Below are positions 42,486 to 52,138 of a stretch of 64,000 nt of DNA, in pieces. A program made the position numbers and the translations under genes. Positions within the stretch are counted from its first letter, which is position 1. Every line of letters starts with the position of its first letter. The notes below the pieces were generated by a model. The model was not told the origin of the DNA, did no database searches, and saw nothing but the letters and a program-made list of their open reading frames with translations. Source of the stretch: Pilimelia columellifera (GTDB lineage Bacteria > Actinomycetota > Actinomycetes > Mycobacteriales > Micromonosporaceae); the NCBI RefSeq assembly GCF_039532605.1, contig NZ_BAAARY010000001.1, positions 248,001 to 312,000 on the forward strand, written 5' to 3'.

Positions 42486-43841
42486 TCAGGCGGCGATTGC
42501 CAGGGGCGTTGCGACGCCGATGACCTGCGGTGTCAGCTCCTCCGTGAGCCTTTCGGTCTTGGCCCAGGTCTGGCGCCCGGCGGCGTGACGGAACACGGCG
42601 CGGTAGGTGGCGACCAGACCCAGCAGTAGGAATGCGGGGTAGGCGAAGGCGGCGACGATGAGCCGGATGAGCGACTCGTCGCCGAGGCGGCGGCGGTGCA
42701 CCAGCGCCCAGACGAAGCCGGGGAACAGGGTGGCGGCCAGCCACACGCCGGCCATGCTGGCCAGGGACCCCCAGGTCGGCAGGAAGCTCATCGGCTGGTC
42801 GGCGAGCAGGCCCGCGACACCGGCGCTGGTCATCACCGCGAGGACCAGCGAGATGACGGCGTTGGCCCACGGCGACAGCAGGTAGTGCAGCATCTCGGCC
42901 AGCGCGCGCGCCCGGATGACCGGCGAGGTGACCAGTTGCGGCAGGTACCGGGCGCACTGGATGTTGCCCTGCGCCCAGCGGGTCCGCTGCCGGGTGAGCC
43001 GGCGGACGTCCACGACGGCCTGCTGGGTGACCGAGGCGCGGGTGGTGTACCGGATGCTGAGGCCGGACAGGTGCATCCGGATACCCAGTTCGAGGTCCTC
43101 GACCAGGCATGCCGACCACGGCGAGTGGCCGAGGGTGAGCAGGGCGCCGAGCCGGGTGAACTGGCCGTTGCCACCGAGGCCGACGGTGTCCAGGTCATCG
43201 CGGACCCGCTGGAACGCGTTGACGACCGCGCCGAACTCCAGATCCTGGACGGCGCCGAGCAGCCGGGACCGGTTGCGGATACGGACCTGGCACTGGAGCG
43301 CGCCCACCTTCGGATCGCGCATCCGGCGGCTCACCTCGATGAGCAGGTTGGGGCTGCCCTGGCCGTCGCCGTCGATGATGCCGATGACCACGCGCTCGGG
43401 GTCGATGCCCTCCTCGGCCGCCCTGGCGGCGATCAGGCGGTACGCGGCGTTCAGCGCCTCGCCCTTGCCCTGACGGGCCAGCGGCAGGTCACGGCGCAGG
43501 ATGTGCAGACGGGGGTGCCCGATGGAGGCGAGGATCTCCGGGGTGCGGTCGTCGGAGCCGTCGTCGATTACCAGCACCCGGACCTGAGTGTTGACCGGTC
43601 CGCGCAGGCCGAGGGCGGCGCCGACTGTGGCGGCGACGACCACTTCCTCGTTGAGGGCTGGGATGACGATCCAGAACTGGCTCGGCGATGCGCCGCCGGC
43701 GGGCAGTTCGTTGACCGCGGTGACGCCACGGACCGCGGTGTACCGACCGGCTACGCCGGCGAGGATCACGGTGAGGGCGGGCCACGCCAGCAGGATGGCG
43801 TGGCTGACGACGATGAGCAGCCAACCTTGTGATGCCGACAT
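42486..43841 (-). CDS. Processive family 2 glycosyltransferase
   Basis: 451 residues. ATG with GGGGGAGG 5 bp upstream; a GTG five codons earlier is less likely. TM at the N-terminus (LLIVVSHAILLAWPALTVILAG), GT-A domain with WIVIPALNEE, VLVIDDGSDD, GIIDGDGQGS (DxD), LVEDLELGIRM and RQRTRWAQG (QxxRW), then about four TM segments. The motif set is that of cellulose/hyaluronan/PNAG-type synthases. First gene of the GT2, wecB, DUF2334 operon. Confidence 0.9.
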   Translation of the reverse strand: MSASQGWLLIVVSHAILLAWPALTVILAGVAGRYTAVRGVTAVNELPAGGASPSQFWIVIPALNEEVVVAATVGAALGLRGPVNTQVRVLVIDDGSDDRTPEILASIGHPRLHILRRDLPLARQGKGEALNAAYRLIAARAAEEGIDPERVVIGIIDGDGQGSPNLLIEVSRRMRDPKVGALQCQVRIRNRSRLLGAVQDLEFGAVVNAFQRVRDDLDTVGLGGNGQFTRLGALLTLGHSPWSACLVEDLELGIRMHLSGLSIRYTTRASVTQQAVVDVRRLTRQRTRWAQGNIQCARYLPQLVTSPVIRARALAEMLHYLLSPWANAVISLVLAVMTSAGVAGLLADQPMSFLPTWGSLASMAGVWLAATLFPGFVWALVHRRRLGDESLIRLIVAAFAYPAFLLLGLVATYRAVFRHAAGRQTWAKTERLTEELTPQVIGVATPLAIAA

Positions 43842-44355
43842 CCGGTCCTCCCCCACTGGTTGCGGTGACTGTTCGTAGTTCGGTACGCCCGAATTGCCCG
43901 TATGAGCGGCGCAAGTTCGACGTTAGGGAGTCACCGAGCGTCACACAATGGGGGCTAACCGACCGCCGTCGAAGACCGACTCGATGGGCGACGTGGAACC
44001 GGACGCCGGGCACATCCGGCCACCCTGCTGGAAACGAGCTGGGTCTACGTTCCGTACAGGTCAGCACCGAAAATAAGGAATAGAGGCCCGAAACCGGGCA
44101 CGATTCTCACCACGAGTGAGGTTCGAGGCTGGCTCTTCGCCAGCGCCTACCCGACTGTCGGGCGATGGCCGGCGGACAGGCTCTCTCGACTACTAAAAGT
44201 GACGAAAGAATGACCCTAGTTGCAATCACTACGAGTGACCAACTGAGGTCGTTAGGTAAGGGGTTTGCGGAAGGCTGCGCCAGCGATGGCGCCCGCCGGG
44301 CAGCTCAGCCCGTGGCCATGACCTCGAAGGCCCGCGCGTGGCAGCGGGCTGACCG
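43842..44355. other. Intergenic region, 514 bp
   Basis: No gene recognised. Small hairpins are present (CCCGAAACCGGG near 44090; CCCGACTGTCGGG near 44152; GGCTGGCTCTTCGCCAGC near 44130). The region is relatively A/T-rich at 44180-44260. It should hold the promoter of the GT2 operon and the end of the cysteine synthase-like gene. Confidence 0.5.
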
Positions 44356-45288
44356 TCACGGGGTAAACAGCCGACCAGAGAGGTACTTCAGGCCGCTGTC
44401 CACCTGGACGGTCACCACCCGCCGGCCGGGGCCGAGGCGTTCCGCCAGGCGCAGCGCCGCCACGAGGTTCGCCCCCGTCGAGGGACCGGACAAAATGCCC
44501 TCCGTGCGCGCCGCGGCCCGTGCCATCGCGAACGCATCCGCCTCCGACACGGTCACGACCTCGTCATAGTCCGCGGCCGTCAGGAGCGGCGGCTCGTGCC
44601 CCACGCCGCCGCCCTCGATGTTGTGGCTGCCCGCCGGGCCGCCGGAGAGTACGGCCGACTCCACCGGCTCCACCACCACCCGCAGCAGCTCCGGGTGCTC
44701 CTTGCGCAGCGCACGCGACGTCCCCAGGAAGCAGCCCGCCGTGCCTACATAGCTGCAGAACGCCGCCACCGGCAGCCGCCCGTCGAGCTGATCGAGCAGC
44801 TCCTCGCCCAGTCGTTCGTACCCCGTGACCATGTCGACGTTGTGGAACTGGTCCACCAGGAACGCCCCGGTCTCCGCGACGATGTCCCGCGCCCGGCCCA
44901 GCATCGTGGGGATCAGGTCCGGAGTCATCCCGTGCGGGCTCGGCACCAGCTCCACCTCGGCGCCGAACGCCCGCATGGTCCGGATCTTCTCCTCGGCCGC
45001 GGCCGAGGAGGAGACGATGCGCAACGGGTACCCCTTCACCGCGCACACGAACGCCAACGCCGATCCGGTGCTACCGACACTGGCCTCGACTACGAGCTGC
45101 CCCGGGCGCAGGCGCCCGTCGGCCTCGGCCGCCTCGATCATGGACAGGGCCATGCGGTCCTTGTACGAGCCGGTCGGGTTGGCGCCTTCCAGCTTCACCC
45201 ACACCTGCGCGCTACGGGCATCCGCCAACCGCGCTAGCCGGACCACCGACGTTCCGCCGACGGCGGCCAACCCACCAGGACGTTCCAC
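44356..45288 (-). CDS. PLP-dependent cysteine synthase-family enzyme
   Basis: 310 residues from the GTG preceded by AGGGGGAG; longer starts add 14 residues. Fold-type II features: Lys in NPTGSYKDRMA (PLP Schiff base), substrate loop ASVGSTGSALA in place of TSGNTG, phosphate-binding YVGTAGCFLG, and late SGPSTGAN. It belongs to the O-acetylserine/cystathionine synthase group, but the Asn loop differs from true CysK. It precedes a two-component pair that diverges from the Pls-type synthetase gene. SbnA-type relatives help make 2,3-diaminopropionate, a monomer of one known Pls product, so a precursor role is possible. No SbnB partner is seen. Confidence 0.82.
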   Translation of the reverse strand: MERPGGLAAVGGTSVVRLARLADARSAQVWVKLEGANPTGSYKDRMALSMIEAAEADGRLRPGQLVVEASVGSTGSALAFVCAVKGYPLRIVSSSAAAEEKIRTMRAFGAEVELVPSPHGMTPDLIPTMLGRARDIVAETGAFLVDQFHNVDMVTGYERLGEELLDQLDGRLPVAAFCSYVGTAGCFLGTSRALRKEHPELLRVVVEPVESAVLSGGPAGSHNIEGGGVGHEPPLLTAADYDEVVTVSEADAFAMARAAARTEGILSGPSTGANLVAALRLAERLGPGRRVVTVQVDSGLKYLSGRLFTP

Positions 45289-45350
45289 GGCGCTCCCCCT
45301 CCGCATGCTCGCACAGGACGAGCACATCATCGCACCGCCACCCGGCGCCC

Positions 45351-46925
45351 TCAGGCCCGCCCGGCGGTCACCCGCGGATCAGGCGGTGAGCCGGGTTGGG
45401 TCGGCACCAGGACCCGGAAGGAGGCGCCGCCATCGGCCGGACCGCGCAGCTCCACCCGACCGCCGTGCGCGGTCACGATCGCCGCGACGATCGCCAGGCC
45501 GAGTCCCGTGCCGCCGCCGGAGCCGCGGCCGCGGCTGGCGTCGGCCCGGTAGAACCGCTCGAAGACCCGCGCCGCCTGCCCCTCGGGCACGCCGGGCCCG
45601 GTGTCACTGACTTCCAGAACCGCCCACGGGCCGTCAACGCGCCGATCGTTCGCCGGAATTCGCGCCTGCGGGGCGCCGATCGCCGCCCGCTGGACCTGAC
45701 CGACGCGGACCGTGACGGTGGCCGGAGCCGGCGCATGGTGCAGGGCGTTGGCGACAAGATTCGCCGCGACCTGCCGCAGGCCCGATTCGTCGCCGGAAAC
45801 GGTCACCGGCTCCAGGGTGGCGTCGTCGTCACGAAGCGCTGTCAGGCGGATGCTCCGCCGCGGCGCCCGGACGTGGGCGTCCCGCACGGTGTCCGCGGCG
45901 ATCTGCAGCAGATCGACCGGGCCGCGCAGCGGCTCCAGGCGCTGGTCAAGGCGGGCCAACAGCAGCATCTCGTCGGCGAGCACCGCCAGCCGGGTGGCCT
46001 CCTGCTCGATGCGGGCCATCGTGTCGTCCAGCGTCGGGCCCGGTGGCGCGCCGCCACGACGGTACAGCTCGGCGAAACCGCGGATCGAGGTCAGCGGGGT
46101 ACGCAGCTCGTGCGAGGCGTCGGCCACGAACCGGCGTAGTCGTTCCTCCGAGGCCCGCCGCGCGGTGATCTCGGACTGGATCCTGGCGAGCATCGAGTTC
46201 AGCGCGTCGCCGAGCTGGCCGGCTTCGGTACGTGGGTGGAGGTGGTCGACCCGGCGATCAAGGTCGCCGTGGGTGATCGCCTCGGCGACCTCGACCATCC
46301 TGGTCAACGGTCGAAGGCCCAGCTTGACCACCGTCCGGCTGACCAGGCCGAGCCCCAGCAGGATGACCAGGGTCACGCCGATATCGATGCTCAGCAGCTG
46401 GTCGGCGGTTTGGTCGACCTCGTCGAGCGGTGTGCCGAGGACCACCACGCCGCCGGTGGAGGGGACCCGTACCGCGACCACCCGCCAGCGGGTGTCACCG
46501 TGGGTGGCTGGGGCGGTGTACGGCTCGCCACGGTTCGCCCGCCCGGCGAGCGCGTCGAACGGCTCCAGAGCCGGCGGCGACACGCCGCTGGCTCCGTTCT
46601 CGGCCGCCCGGCGTTGCCCGTCGGGTCCGAAAGCCACGACGATGCGATTCGTCCCGAGCCGCTTGGCGAATCGGCGCCCGCCGTTGCGTGGCGGCGCATC
46701 GGCGTGTCGGGATCCGCGGGCGTAGCTCTGGCCCAGACCGATGAGCTGTTCGTCAATCTTGTCGGTGAGGGAGTCGCGTAACAGGACGAGGCCGACGATG
46801 TTGGCGATCAGCAACGCCATCGCCGTTAACACGACGGTGACCAGGACAAGCCGTCCGCGCAGGGTCCACTGTCTCCAGCGCCGGCTGGCCGACACAGCGC
46901 GCCAGGCCGGCCAACGTTGCGGCAC
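45351..46925 (-). CDS. Sensor histidine kinase
   Basis: 524 residues, GTG start 3 bp after the response regulator gene. TM1 (VLVTVVLTAMALLIANIVGLVLL), periplasmic domain of about 130 residues, TM2 (IDIGVTLVILLGLGLVS), HAMP (LRPLTRMVEVAEAI), H box DASHELRTPLTSIRG, N box NLVANALHHAPA, G1 SDTGPGVP, G2 GGGTGLGLAIV. All are intact. It resembles the MprB/TcrY group. Cognate of the adjacent regulator; the divergent Pls-type gene is the likely main target. Confidence 0.94.
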   Translation of the reverse strand: MPQRWPAWRAVSASRRWRQWTLRGRLVLVTVVLTAMALLIANIVGLVLLRDSLTDKIDEQLIGLGQSYARGSRHADAPPRNGGRRFAKRLGTNRIVVAFGPDGQRRAAENGASGVSPPALEPFDALAGRANRGEPYTAPATHGDTRWRVVAVRVPSTGGVVVLGTPLDEVDQTADQLLSIDIGVTLVILLGLGLVSRTVVKLGLRPLTRMVEVAEAITHGDLDRRVDHLHPRTEAGQLGDALNSMLARIQSEITARRASEERLRRFVADASHELRTPLTSIRGFAELYRRGGAPPGPTLDDTMARIEQEATRLAVLADEMLLLARLDQRLEPLRGPVDLLQIAADTVRDAHVRAPRRSIRLTALRDDDATLEPVTVSGDESGLRQVAANLVANALHHAPAPATVTVRVGQVQRAAIGAPQARIPANDRRVDGPWAVLEVSDTGPGVPEGQAARVFERFYRADASRGRGSGGGTGLGLAIVAAIVTAHGGRVELRGPADGGASFRVLVPTQPGSPPDPRVTAGRA

Positions 46926-46928
46926 CTC

Positions 46929-47693
46929 TCAGCCCCCGTCGCGGGGCAGCCGCAGGGTGTATCCGACGCCCCGGACGGTGTGGATCAACGCTGGGCCCTC
47001 GACGTCGACCTTGCGGCGGAGGTAGTAGACGTACGATTCCACGATCCTGCCGTCGCCGCCGAAGTCGTAATGCCAGACACGGTCCAGGATCTGCGCCTTG
47101 CTCACCACCCGCCCGGCGTTGAGCAACAGGTAACGCAGCAACTTGAACTCGGTGGGGGACAGGTCGATCCGACGGCCGCCGCGGTGGACCTCGTGCGCGC
47201 CGTCGTCGAGCTCCAGATCGGCGAAGGTCAGCCCGGACGCAGCGGGAGCGCCGCCAGCGGGTTGGCTGCGGCGCAGGACCGCCCGGATACGCAGCACCAC
47301 CTCCTCCAGGCTGAACGGCTTGGCGACATAGTCGTCGGCGCCGACATGCAGGCCGCTGATGCGGTCCTCCACGGCGTCCCGCGCGGTGAGGAAGATGATC
47401 GGCAGGCGCCGACCGTCGGCCCGGATCCGGTCGGCGACCTCGAAGCCGTTCAGGTCAGGCAGCATCACATCCAGGACGACGAGGTCGGCGGGGAAGGTCT
47501 CCAGGGCCGCCAGCGCCGCTGCGCCGCTCGCGACGGTGCGGACGTCGAAGTCGGTGAGCCGCAGCGTGGCTGACAGCAGCGCGCAGATGTTCGGCTCGTC
47601 ATCGACGACGAGCACCCGGGCGCCTCGGGCGAACGGCGCGGTCCGGTCGGCCGCCAGTGCAGTGAAGTCTGTCCCGTTCGTCGCGAGGCGCAT
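46929..47693 (-). CDS. OmpR/PhoB-family response regulator
   Basis: 254 residues from the ATG with GGGAAG upstream; an ATG 24 bp and a GTG 60 bp earlier are also open. Receiver: VVDDEPN, phospho-Asp in LVVLDVMLPD, Thr in LTARDA, Lys in VAKPFS. DNA-binding domain: EFKLLRYLLLNAG, KAQILDRVW, ESYVYYLRRKVD, HTVRGVGYTLR. It is co-transcribed with the kinase and diverges from the synthetase gene 235 bp away, with 11-bp repeats between. Confidence 0.94.
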   Translation of the reverse strand: MRLATNGTDFTALAADRTAPFARGARVLVVDDEPNICALLSATLRLTDFDVRTVASGAAALAALETFPADLVVLDVMLPDLNGFEVADRIRADGRRLPIIFLTARDAVEDRISGLHVGADDYVAKPFSLEEVVLRIRAVLRRSQPAGGAPAASGLTFADLELDDGAHEVHRGGRRIDLSPTEFKLLRYLLLNAGRVVSKAQILDRVWHYDFGGDGRIVESYVYYLRRKVDVEGPALIHTVRGVGYTLRLPRDGG

Positions 47694-47793
47694 CCGTCTT
47701 CCCGTAGCGATCGTCATGAATGTCTGCCACTGGAACTCTACCGTTCGCTCCACACGTCACGCCCCTATCGATATATGCCCTTCAATGCTGATT

Positions 47794-47847
47794 AGGTGGC
47801 CAGGAAACTGTTCCGAGGTTTCTCCTAGGTTGCTTTGAGGTTTCCCG
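47794..47847. promoter_or_regulatory. AGGTT direct repeats with 11-bp period (response-regulator operator)
   Basis: AGGTT starts at 47816, 47827 and 47838, exactly 11 bp apart; AGGT at 47794 is two turns upstream in the same phase. The outer units are longer matches (GAGGTTTC). This is the tandem half-site pattern of PhoB/OmpR regulators, between such a regulator and the synthetase gene. Confidence 0.65.
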
Positions 47848-47928
47848 GAGAGTGGCTCGGTTAGATATTCAGCACATCCATCCCGCCTCCCCGCGGCAGC
47901 GTGATCCACAATGGAGGAAGGCTCGCCG

Positions 47929-50900
47929 ATGACGGATCTCTGCCTGCACGAGATGTTCGAGACAACCGCGTGGAAGACCCCCGACGCGCCCGCGGTCGTC
48001 TGTGGCCCCCGCACGACGACCTACGCCCAGCTGGATGCCGCAGCCAACCGGCTGGCCCGACGCCTACGCTTCCTCGGCGTCGGCCGGGGTGACTATGTGG
48101 CGCTATTTCTCACCCGCTCCGACCTTGCGATAGCGGCCATTCTGGCCTGCCACAAGGCCGGCGCCTGTTACGTGCCGATCGATCCCGGCTATCCCGACGA
48201 CCGCATCCGTTACATCACCGGCGAGCTGGGCGTCGCGTTGGCCCTGACCGACGTCCACCTGGCCGCGCGAGCGCCGCAGGCGTACCCGCTCACGCCGGTC
48301 GAGGTGCTCACGGCGGAGGACGACCATGTGGCGCTCGACGCGCCGGCGCCGGCGTTGGCCGACCGGGAGCCGTCGATCGGTTACGTCTCTCCGCACGACC
48401 TGGCGTACGTCATCTACACCTCCGGCACCACTGGCCGGCCCAAGGGCATCATGACCGAGCACCGCATGGTGACCCGGTTCGTGAACGCGTTCAACGAGGT
48501 CTGCGCCACCGGTCCGGCCGACCGGGTGTACCAGGGCTTCTCGCTGTGCTTCGACGGGAGCATCGAGGAGATCTGGATGGCGTTCTCGAACGGCTCCACG
48601 TTGGTGGTGCCGGAGCCGCACGCGCCGAAGTTCGGCGACGACCTCGCCGCGCACCTCGGCGAGCTGGGCGTCACGTACTTCTCGACCGTCCCGACCGTGC
48701 TGGCCACCTTCGGCGAACCGACGCCGAGCCTGCGCACCGTCGTCCTGTCCGGCGAGGTGTGCCCGCCGGACCTGGTCGCGCGCTGGGACCGGCCCGGGGT
48801 GGCGCTGTGGAACGTCTACGGGCCGACCGAGGCCACCGTCAACACGACCGCGCTGCGGTGCCGCGCCGGCGAGCCGATCACCATCGGACGGCCGCTGCGC
48901 GGCTACCACCTGGAAGTGGTCGACGATGACCTCCAGCCGGTCGACGACGGCGAGTGCGGCGAGCTGGTCATCCGTTCCGAGACGCTGGCCCGCGGCTACG
49001 TCGGCCAGCCCGAGCTGACCGCGCGAACCTTCGTCAAGGCCGGCTGCGACGACTCCCGGCGGGTGTACCGCACCGGGGATCTGGCCCGGCGCACCTCCGC
49101 TGGTGACTACGAGTTCCTCGGCCGGATCGACGGCCAGGTGAAGATCCGCGGCAACCGGGTCGAACTGGGCGAGATCGAGTCGGTGCTGACCGAATGGCCA
49201 CAGATCCGGACGGCCGCGGTCCGGGTTCTGGAGATCGACGGCATCCAGCAGATCGCCGCATACGTGGTAGCCGACGTCGCGCCCGACGAACTGGACCGTG
49301 ACGGCGTCCTGCGACTGGCCCAGGACCGGCTGATGCCCTACATGCTGCCGGCCTACCTGGACGTGCTGCCGGAGATGCCGCGCACCACCAGCGGCAAGGT
49401 CGACCGCAAGCAGCTTCCGGCGCCCGCCATCCCGCTCACCCGGGAGCTGACCGACGTCGTCCCGCCGGCAACCGCCATGGAGGCGCGGCTGGTGGAGGTC
49501 TACGCCGAGGTGCTCGGCCTGCCGGCGGTGAGTGTGACCGCCGACTTCTTCACCGACCTGGGCGGTCACTCGCTGCTGGCCGCGCGGGCGGCCACCCGAC
49601 TGCGCGACGTCGCCGGGCACCCGGTGACGGTCCGGGAGATGTACGTGCACCCCAGCGTCCGGGCGTTGGCCACGCACCTGGACTCGCTTGGCCCGGTCGA
49701 CCCGGGCGGCCCGGGCGGCCCGACGGCCGGCCCATCGGCGGGTGAGGTCTACGCCGGACAGTCCCGTTGGACGCGTGGAACGACCTGGGCGTTGCAGGCG
49801 CTCTCGCTGTACGTGTTCGGCGCCCTGTCCTCGATCGTGCCGGTGCTGCTGTTCTTCGTCACCGTCGGGTGGGTGCTCGGCTCGACGAGCACCGGCCGGT
49901 ACCTGGCCATCATCGGACTCGGCGCGGTCGCCATCTGGCCGTCGCTGATCCTCCTGTCGATCGCGGCCAAGTGGGTCCTCGTCGGCCGGTACCGGGCGGG
50001 CGAGTACCCCCTGTGGAGCTTCTACTATCTGCGGCACTGGCTGGTCGGCCGGTTCGTCGCGACCAGCGGGATCGGATCGCTGTCCGGGACCCCGGTTCTG
50101 CCGCTGTACCTGCGGCTGATGGGGGCCAAGGTCGGGCGCGGGTGTCACCTGATGACCACCGAGATCGGCGCCTACGACCTGCTGACCATCGGCGATGACA
50201 CCAGCGTCGGCGCCTCCACCCACCTGCTCGGCTTCCGGGTCGAGAACGGCCTCCTCAAGGTCGGACGGATCGACATCGGTGACCGCTGCTTCGTCGGCGT
50301 CCACTCGGTGCTCGGCCTGAACGCCGCCATGGAGGACGACAGCGCGCTCGACGACCAGTCCCTGCTCCCCGACGGCGCGGTCATCGCCGCGGGGCAGGCC
50401 CGCCGGGGCGCGCCCGCGGTCGTCGCGCCGGTCGAGCTGCCCGCGACGACGACGCACGCCGGCGCCGCGCGCCGGTTCTGGTACGGGTGCCTCCACGTGG
50501 CGACGATCTACTTCATGTTCTCCGTGGGCGTCGCCTCCTTCGTCGGCCTGGCCTTCGGGTTCCGGCGGGTGCTGCTGGAGCAGGGGCTGCCGTTCGCATT
50601 GGGCGTGCTGGCCGCGACCATCCCAGCGCTGATCGTGCTGGGAGCGCTGATCGGCGCCGGCGGCAAGCGGCTAGTCCTGTCGCGCATCGCTCCTGGCGAG
50701 TACCCCACGGAGAGCCTCATCTACCTGCGCAAATGGCTGTCGGACGGGTGGATGGCAGGGGTGAAGCAGGCCTTCCTGCCGATCTACACCACGATCTACC
50801 TGCCGCCGTTCCTGCGCCTGTTCGGGGCCCGGATCGGCCGGCGGGCCGAAATCTCCACGATCCTGAGTATGCAGCCGGAGCTGACCGAGATCGGGCCGGA

Positions 50901-51963
50901 GAGTTTCTTCGCCGACGGCTCGATCATCGGCGGCAAACGGGTGCACCGCGGCGTCTTCGCCGTCGGCTGGAACCGCATCGGCGCGCGCAGCTTCGTCGGC
51001 AACTCGGCGATCCTGCCGATGGGCAAGAGCATGGGCGACAACAGCCTGCTCGGGGTCCAGTCGCTGCCCCCGGCCGGCGTAGACACCACCCCGGACGGCT
51101 GGGAGGGCCTGGGCTCAGAGGCGTTCACCCTGACCCACCGGGTGAAGGTGGAGTCGTTCGACCCGACCGTCATCTACCGACCCACCTTCTCGCTATACCT
51201 CCAGCGGTGCCTCATCGACGGACTGCGGGTGCTGATTCCCTACTACATCGCCCTGGGCGCTCTGGTCGCGTACCTGCACGGCGTGTGGTGGGCGTACACC
51301 ACCGGCGGTCTTCTTCGCGTGGTGCTCGTCGTGCCGCTGATGGCGTTCGCGGTGGCGACCGCGGCGATGCTCCTGGTGGCGTTCCTCAAGAAGACCATCA
51401 TGGGAACCTTCCAACCGACCGTCAGGCCACTGTGGTGCCGCTACGTCTGGCTCAACGAGATGATCAACGGAATCTACGAGTCGGTCTTCGCGCCGGCGGT
51501 GGCGTCGCTGCTCGGCACCCCGTTCTGCGCGCCGTTCTTCCGCCTCATGGGTGTGCGCATCGGACGCCGTACGTACCTGGCCACGACGCTGTTCTCCGAG
51601 TTCGACCTCGTGGAGATCGGCGACCATGCGGCGCTCAACCATGGCGCGGTCCTTCAGAACCACCTGTTCGAGGACCGGGTCTTCAAGTCGTCCAGCCTGC
51701 GGATCGAGGCCGAGTCCGCGGTGGGGAACATGGCGATCGTCCTCTACGACTCGGTGCTGTCACGGGGCGCGTCGCTGGGGCCGCTGTCGCTGCTCATGAA
51801 GGGCGAGACGCTACCGGAGCGCACGACCTGGCACGGCATCCCCTGCGAGCGCGTCGGCACGCCCGTCGTCGCGACCCGGCCTGGTCTGAGCCGCCCCGTC
51901 CCCAGCGCTCGCACGCCCGAGCCTGGGCCCTTTGACCGGGCACTGGCCAGCGCCGGCCGCTGA
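47929..51963 (+). CDS. pls: Pls/PosA-type membrane NRPS (homopoly-amino acid synthetase family)
   Basis: 1344 residues; the second ATG was chosen for GGAGGAAGG 8 bp upstream. Order: adenylation domain about 10-510 (YVIYTSGTTGRPKG, NVYGPTEATV, GRIDGQVKIRG, SGKVDRKQL); carrier domain with DLGGHSLLAAR (Ser near 546); then three pairs of TM segments, each followed by a soluble left-handed-helix-like domain (LMGAKVGRGCHL; LFGARIGRRAEI; LMGVRIGRRTYL). A-T, six TM and three tandem soluble domains is the layout of epsilon-poly-L-lysine synthetase Pls, which has about 1,320 residues and no condensation or thioesterase domain. Expected product is a homopolymer of a basic amino acid. The A-domain core FDGSIEEIW should set the monomer, which I cannot assign. 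Confidence 0.9.
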   Translation: MTDLCLHEMFETTAWKTPDAPAVVCGPRTTTYAQLDAAANRLARRLRFLGVGRGDYVALFLTRSDLAIAAILACHKAGACYVPIDPGYPDDRIRYITGELGVALALTDVHLAARAPQAYPLTPVEVLTAEDDHVALDAPAPALADREPSIGYVSPHDLAYVIYTSGTTGRPKGIMTEHRMVTRFVNAFNEVCATGPADRVYQGFSLCFDGSIEEIWMAFSNGSTLVVPEPHAPKFGDDLAAHLGELGVTYFSTVPTVLATFGEPTPSLRTVVLSGEVCPPDLVARWDRPGVALWNVYGPTEATVNTTALRCRAGEPITIGRPLRGYHLEVVDDDLQPVDDGECGELVIRSETLARGYVGQPELTARTFVKAGCDDSRRVYRTGDLARRTSAGDYEFLGRIDGQVKIRGNRVELGEIESVLTEWPQIRTAAVRVLEIDGIQQIAAYVVADVAPDELDRDGVLRLAQDRLMPYMLPAYLDVLPEMPRTTSGKVDRKQLPAPAIPLTRELTDVVPPATAMEARLVEVYAEVLGLPAVSVTADFFTDLGGHSLLAARAATRLRDVAGHPVTVREMYVHPSVRALATHLDSLGPVDPGGPGGPTAGPSAGEVYAGQSRWTRGTTWALQALSLYVFGALSSIVPVLLFFVTVGWVLGSTSTGRYLAIIGLGAVAIWPSLILLSIAAKWVLVGRYRAGEYPLWSFYYLRHWLVGRFVATSGIGSLSGTPVLPLYLRLMGAKVGRGCHLMTTEIGAYDLLTIGDDTSVGASTHLLGFRVENGLLKVGRIDIGDRCFVGVHSVLGLNAAMEDDSALDDQSLLPDGAVIAAGQARRGAPAVVAPVELPATTTHAGAARRFWYGCLHVATIYFMFSVGVASFVGLAFGFRRVLLEQGLPFALGVLAATIPALIVLGALIGAGGKRLVLSRIAPGEYPTESLIYLRKWLSDGWMAGVKQAFLPIYTTIYLPPFLRLFGARIGRRAEISTILSMQPELTEIGPESFFADGSIIGGKRVHRGVFAVGWNRIGARSFVGNSAILPMGKSMGDNSLLGVQSLPPAGVDTTPDGWEGLGSEAFTLTHRVKVESFDPTVIYRPTFSLYLQRCLIDGLRVLIPYYIALGALVAYLHGVWWAYTTGGLLRVVLVVPLMAFAVATAAMLLVAFLKKTIMGTFQPTVRPLWCRYVWLNEMINGIYESVFAPAVASLLGTPFCAPFFRLMGVRIGRRTYLATTLFSEFDLVEIGDHAALNHGAVLQNHLFEDRVFKSSSLRIEAESAVGNMAIVLYDSVLSRGASLGPLSLLMKGETLPERTTWHGIPCERVGTPVVATRPGLSRPVPSARTPEPGPFDRALASAGR

Positions 51964-52138
51964 CGGGGCAGCTCCACGCTGCGCACATGTGCCTGACCGC
52001 GTCCACATCTCCCTGGCCCACCAGGGCGCCGCCAAGTGGATCACTGACACGACCGGGATCGCGCCGACGCGGGCCGGCAGCGCCACCAACGTGGCCCGCG
52101 CCAGCCGGTAGACCCACCTGGCGTGAGGGCGCCACGAC

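Noticed and set aside
44165..44569. 134-residue plus-strand gene before the cysteine synthase-like gene
   Set aside because: More than half is antisense to that gene and composition is Arg/Ala-rich without motifs.
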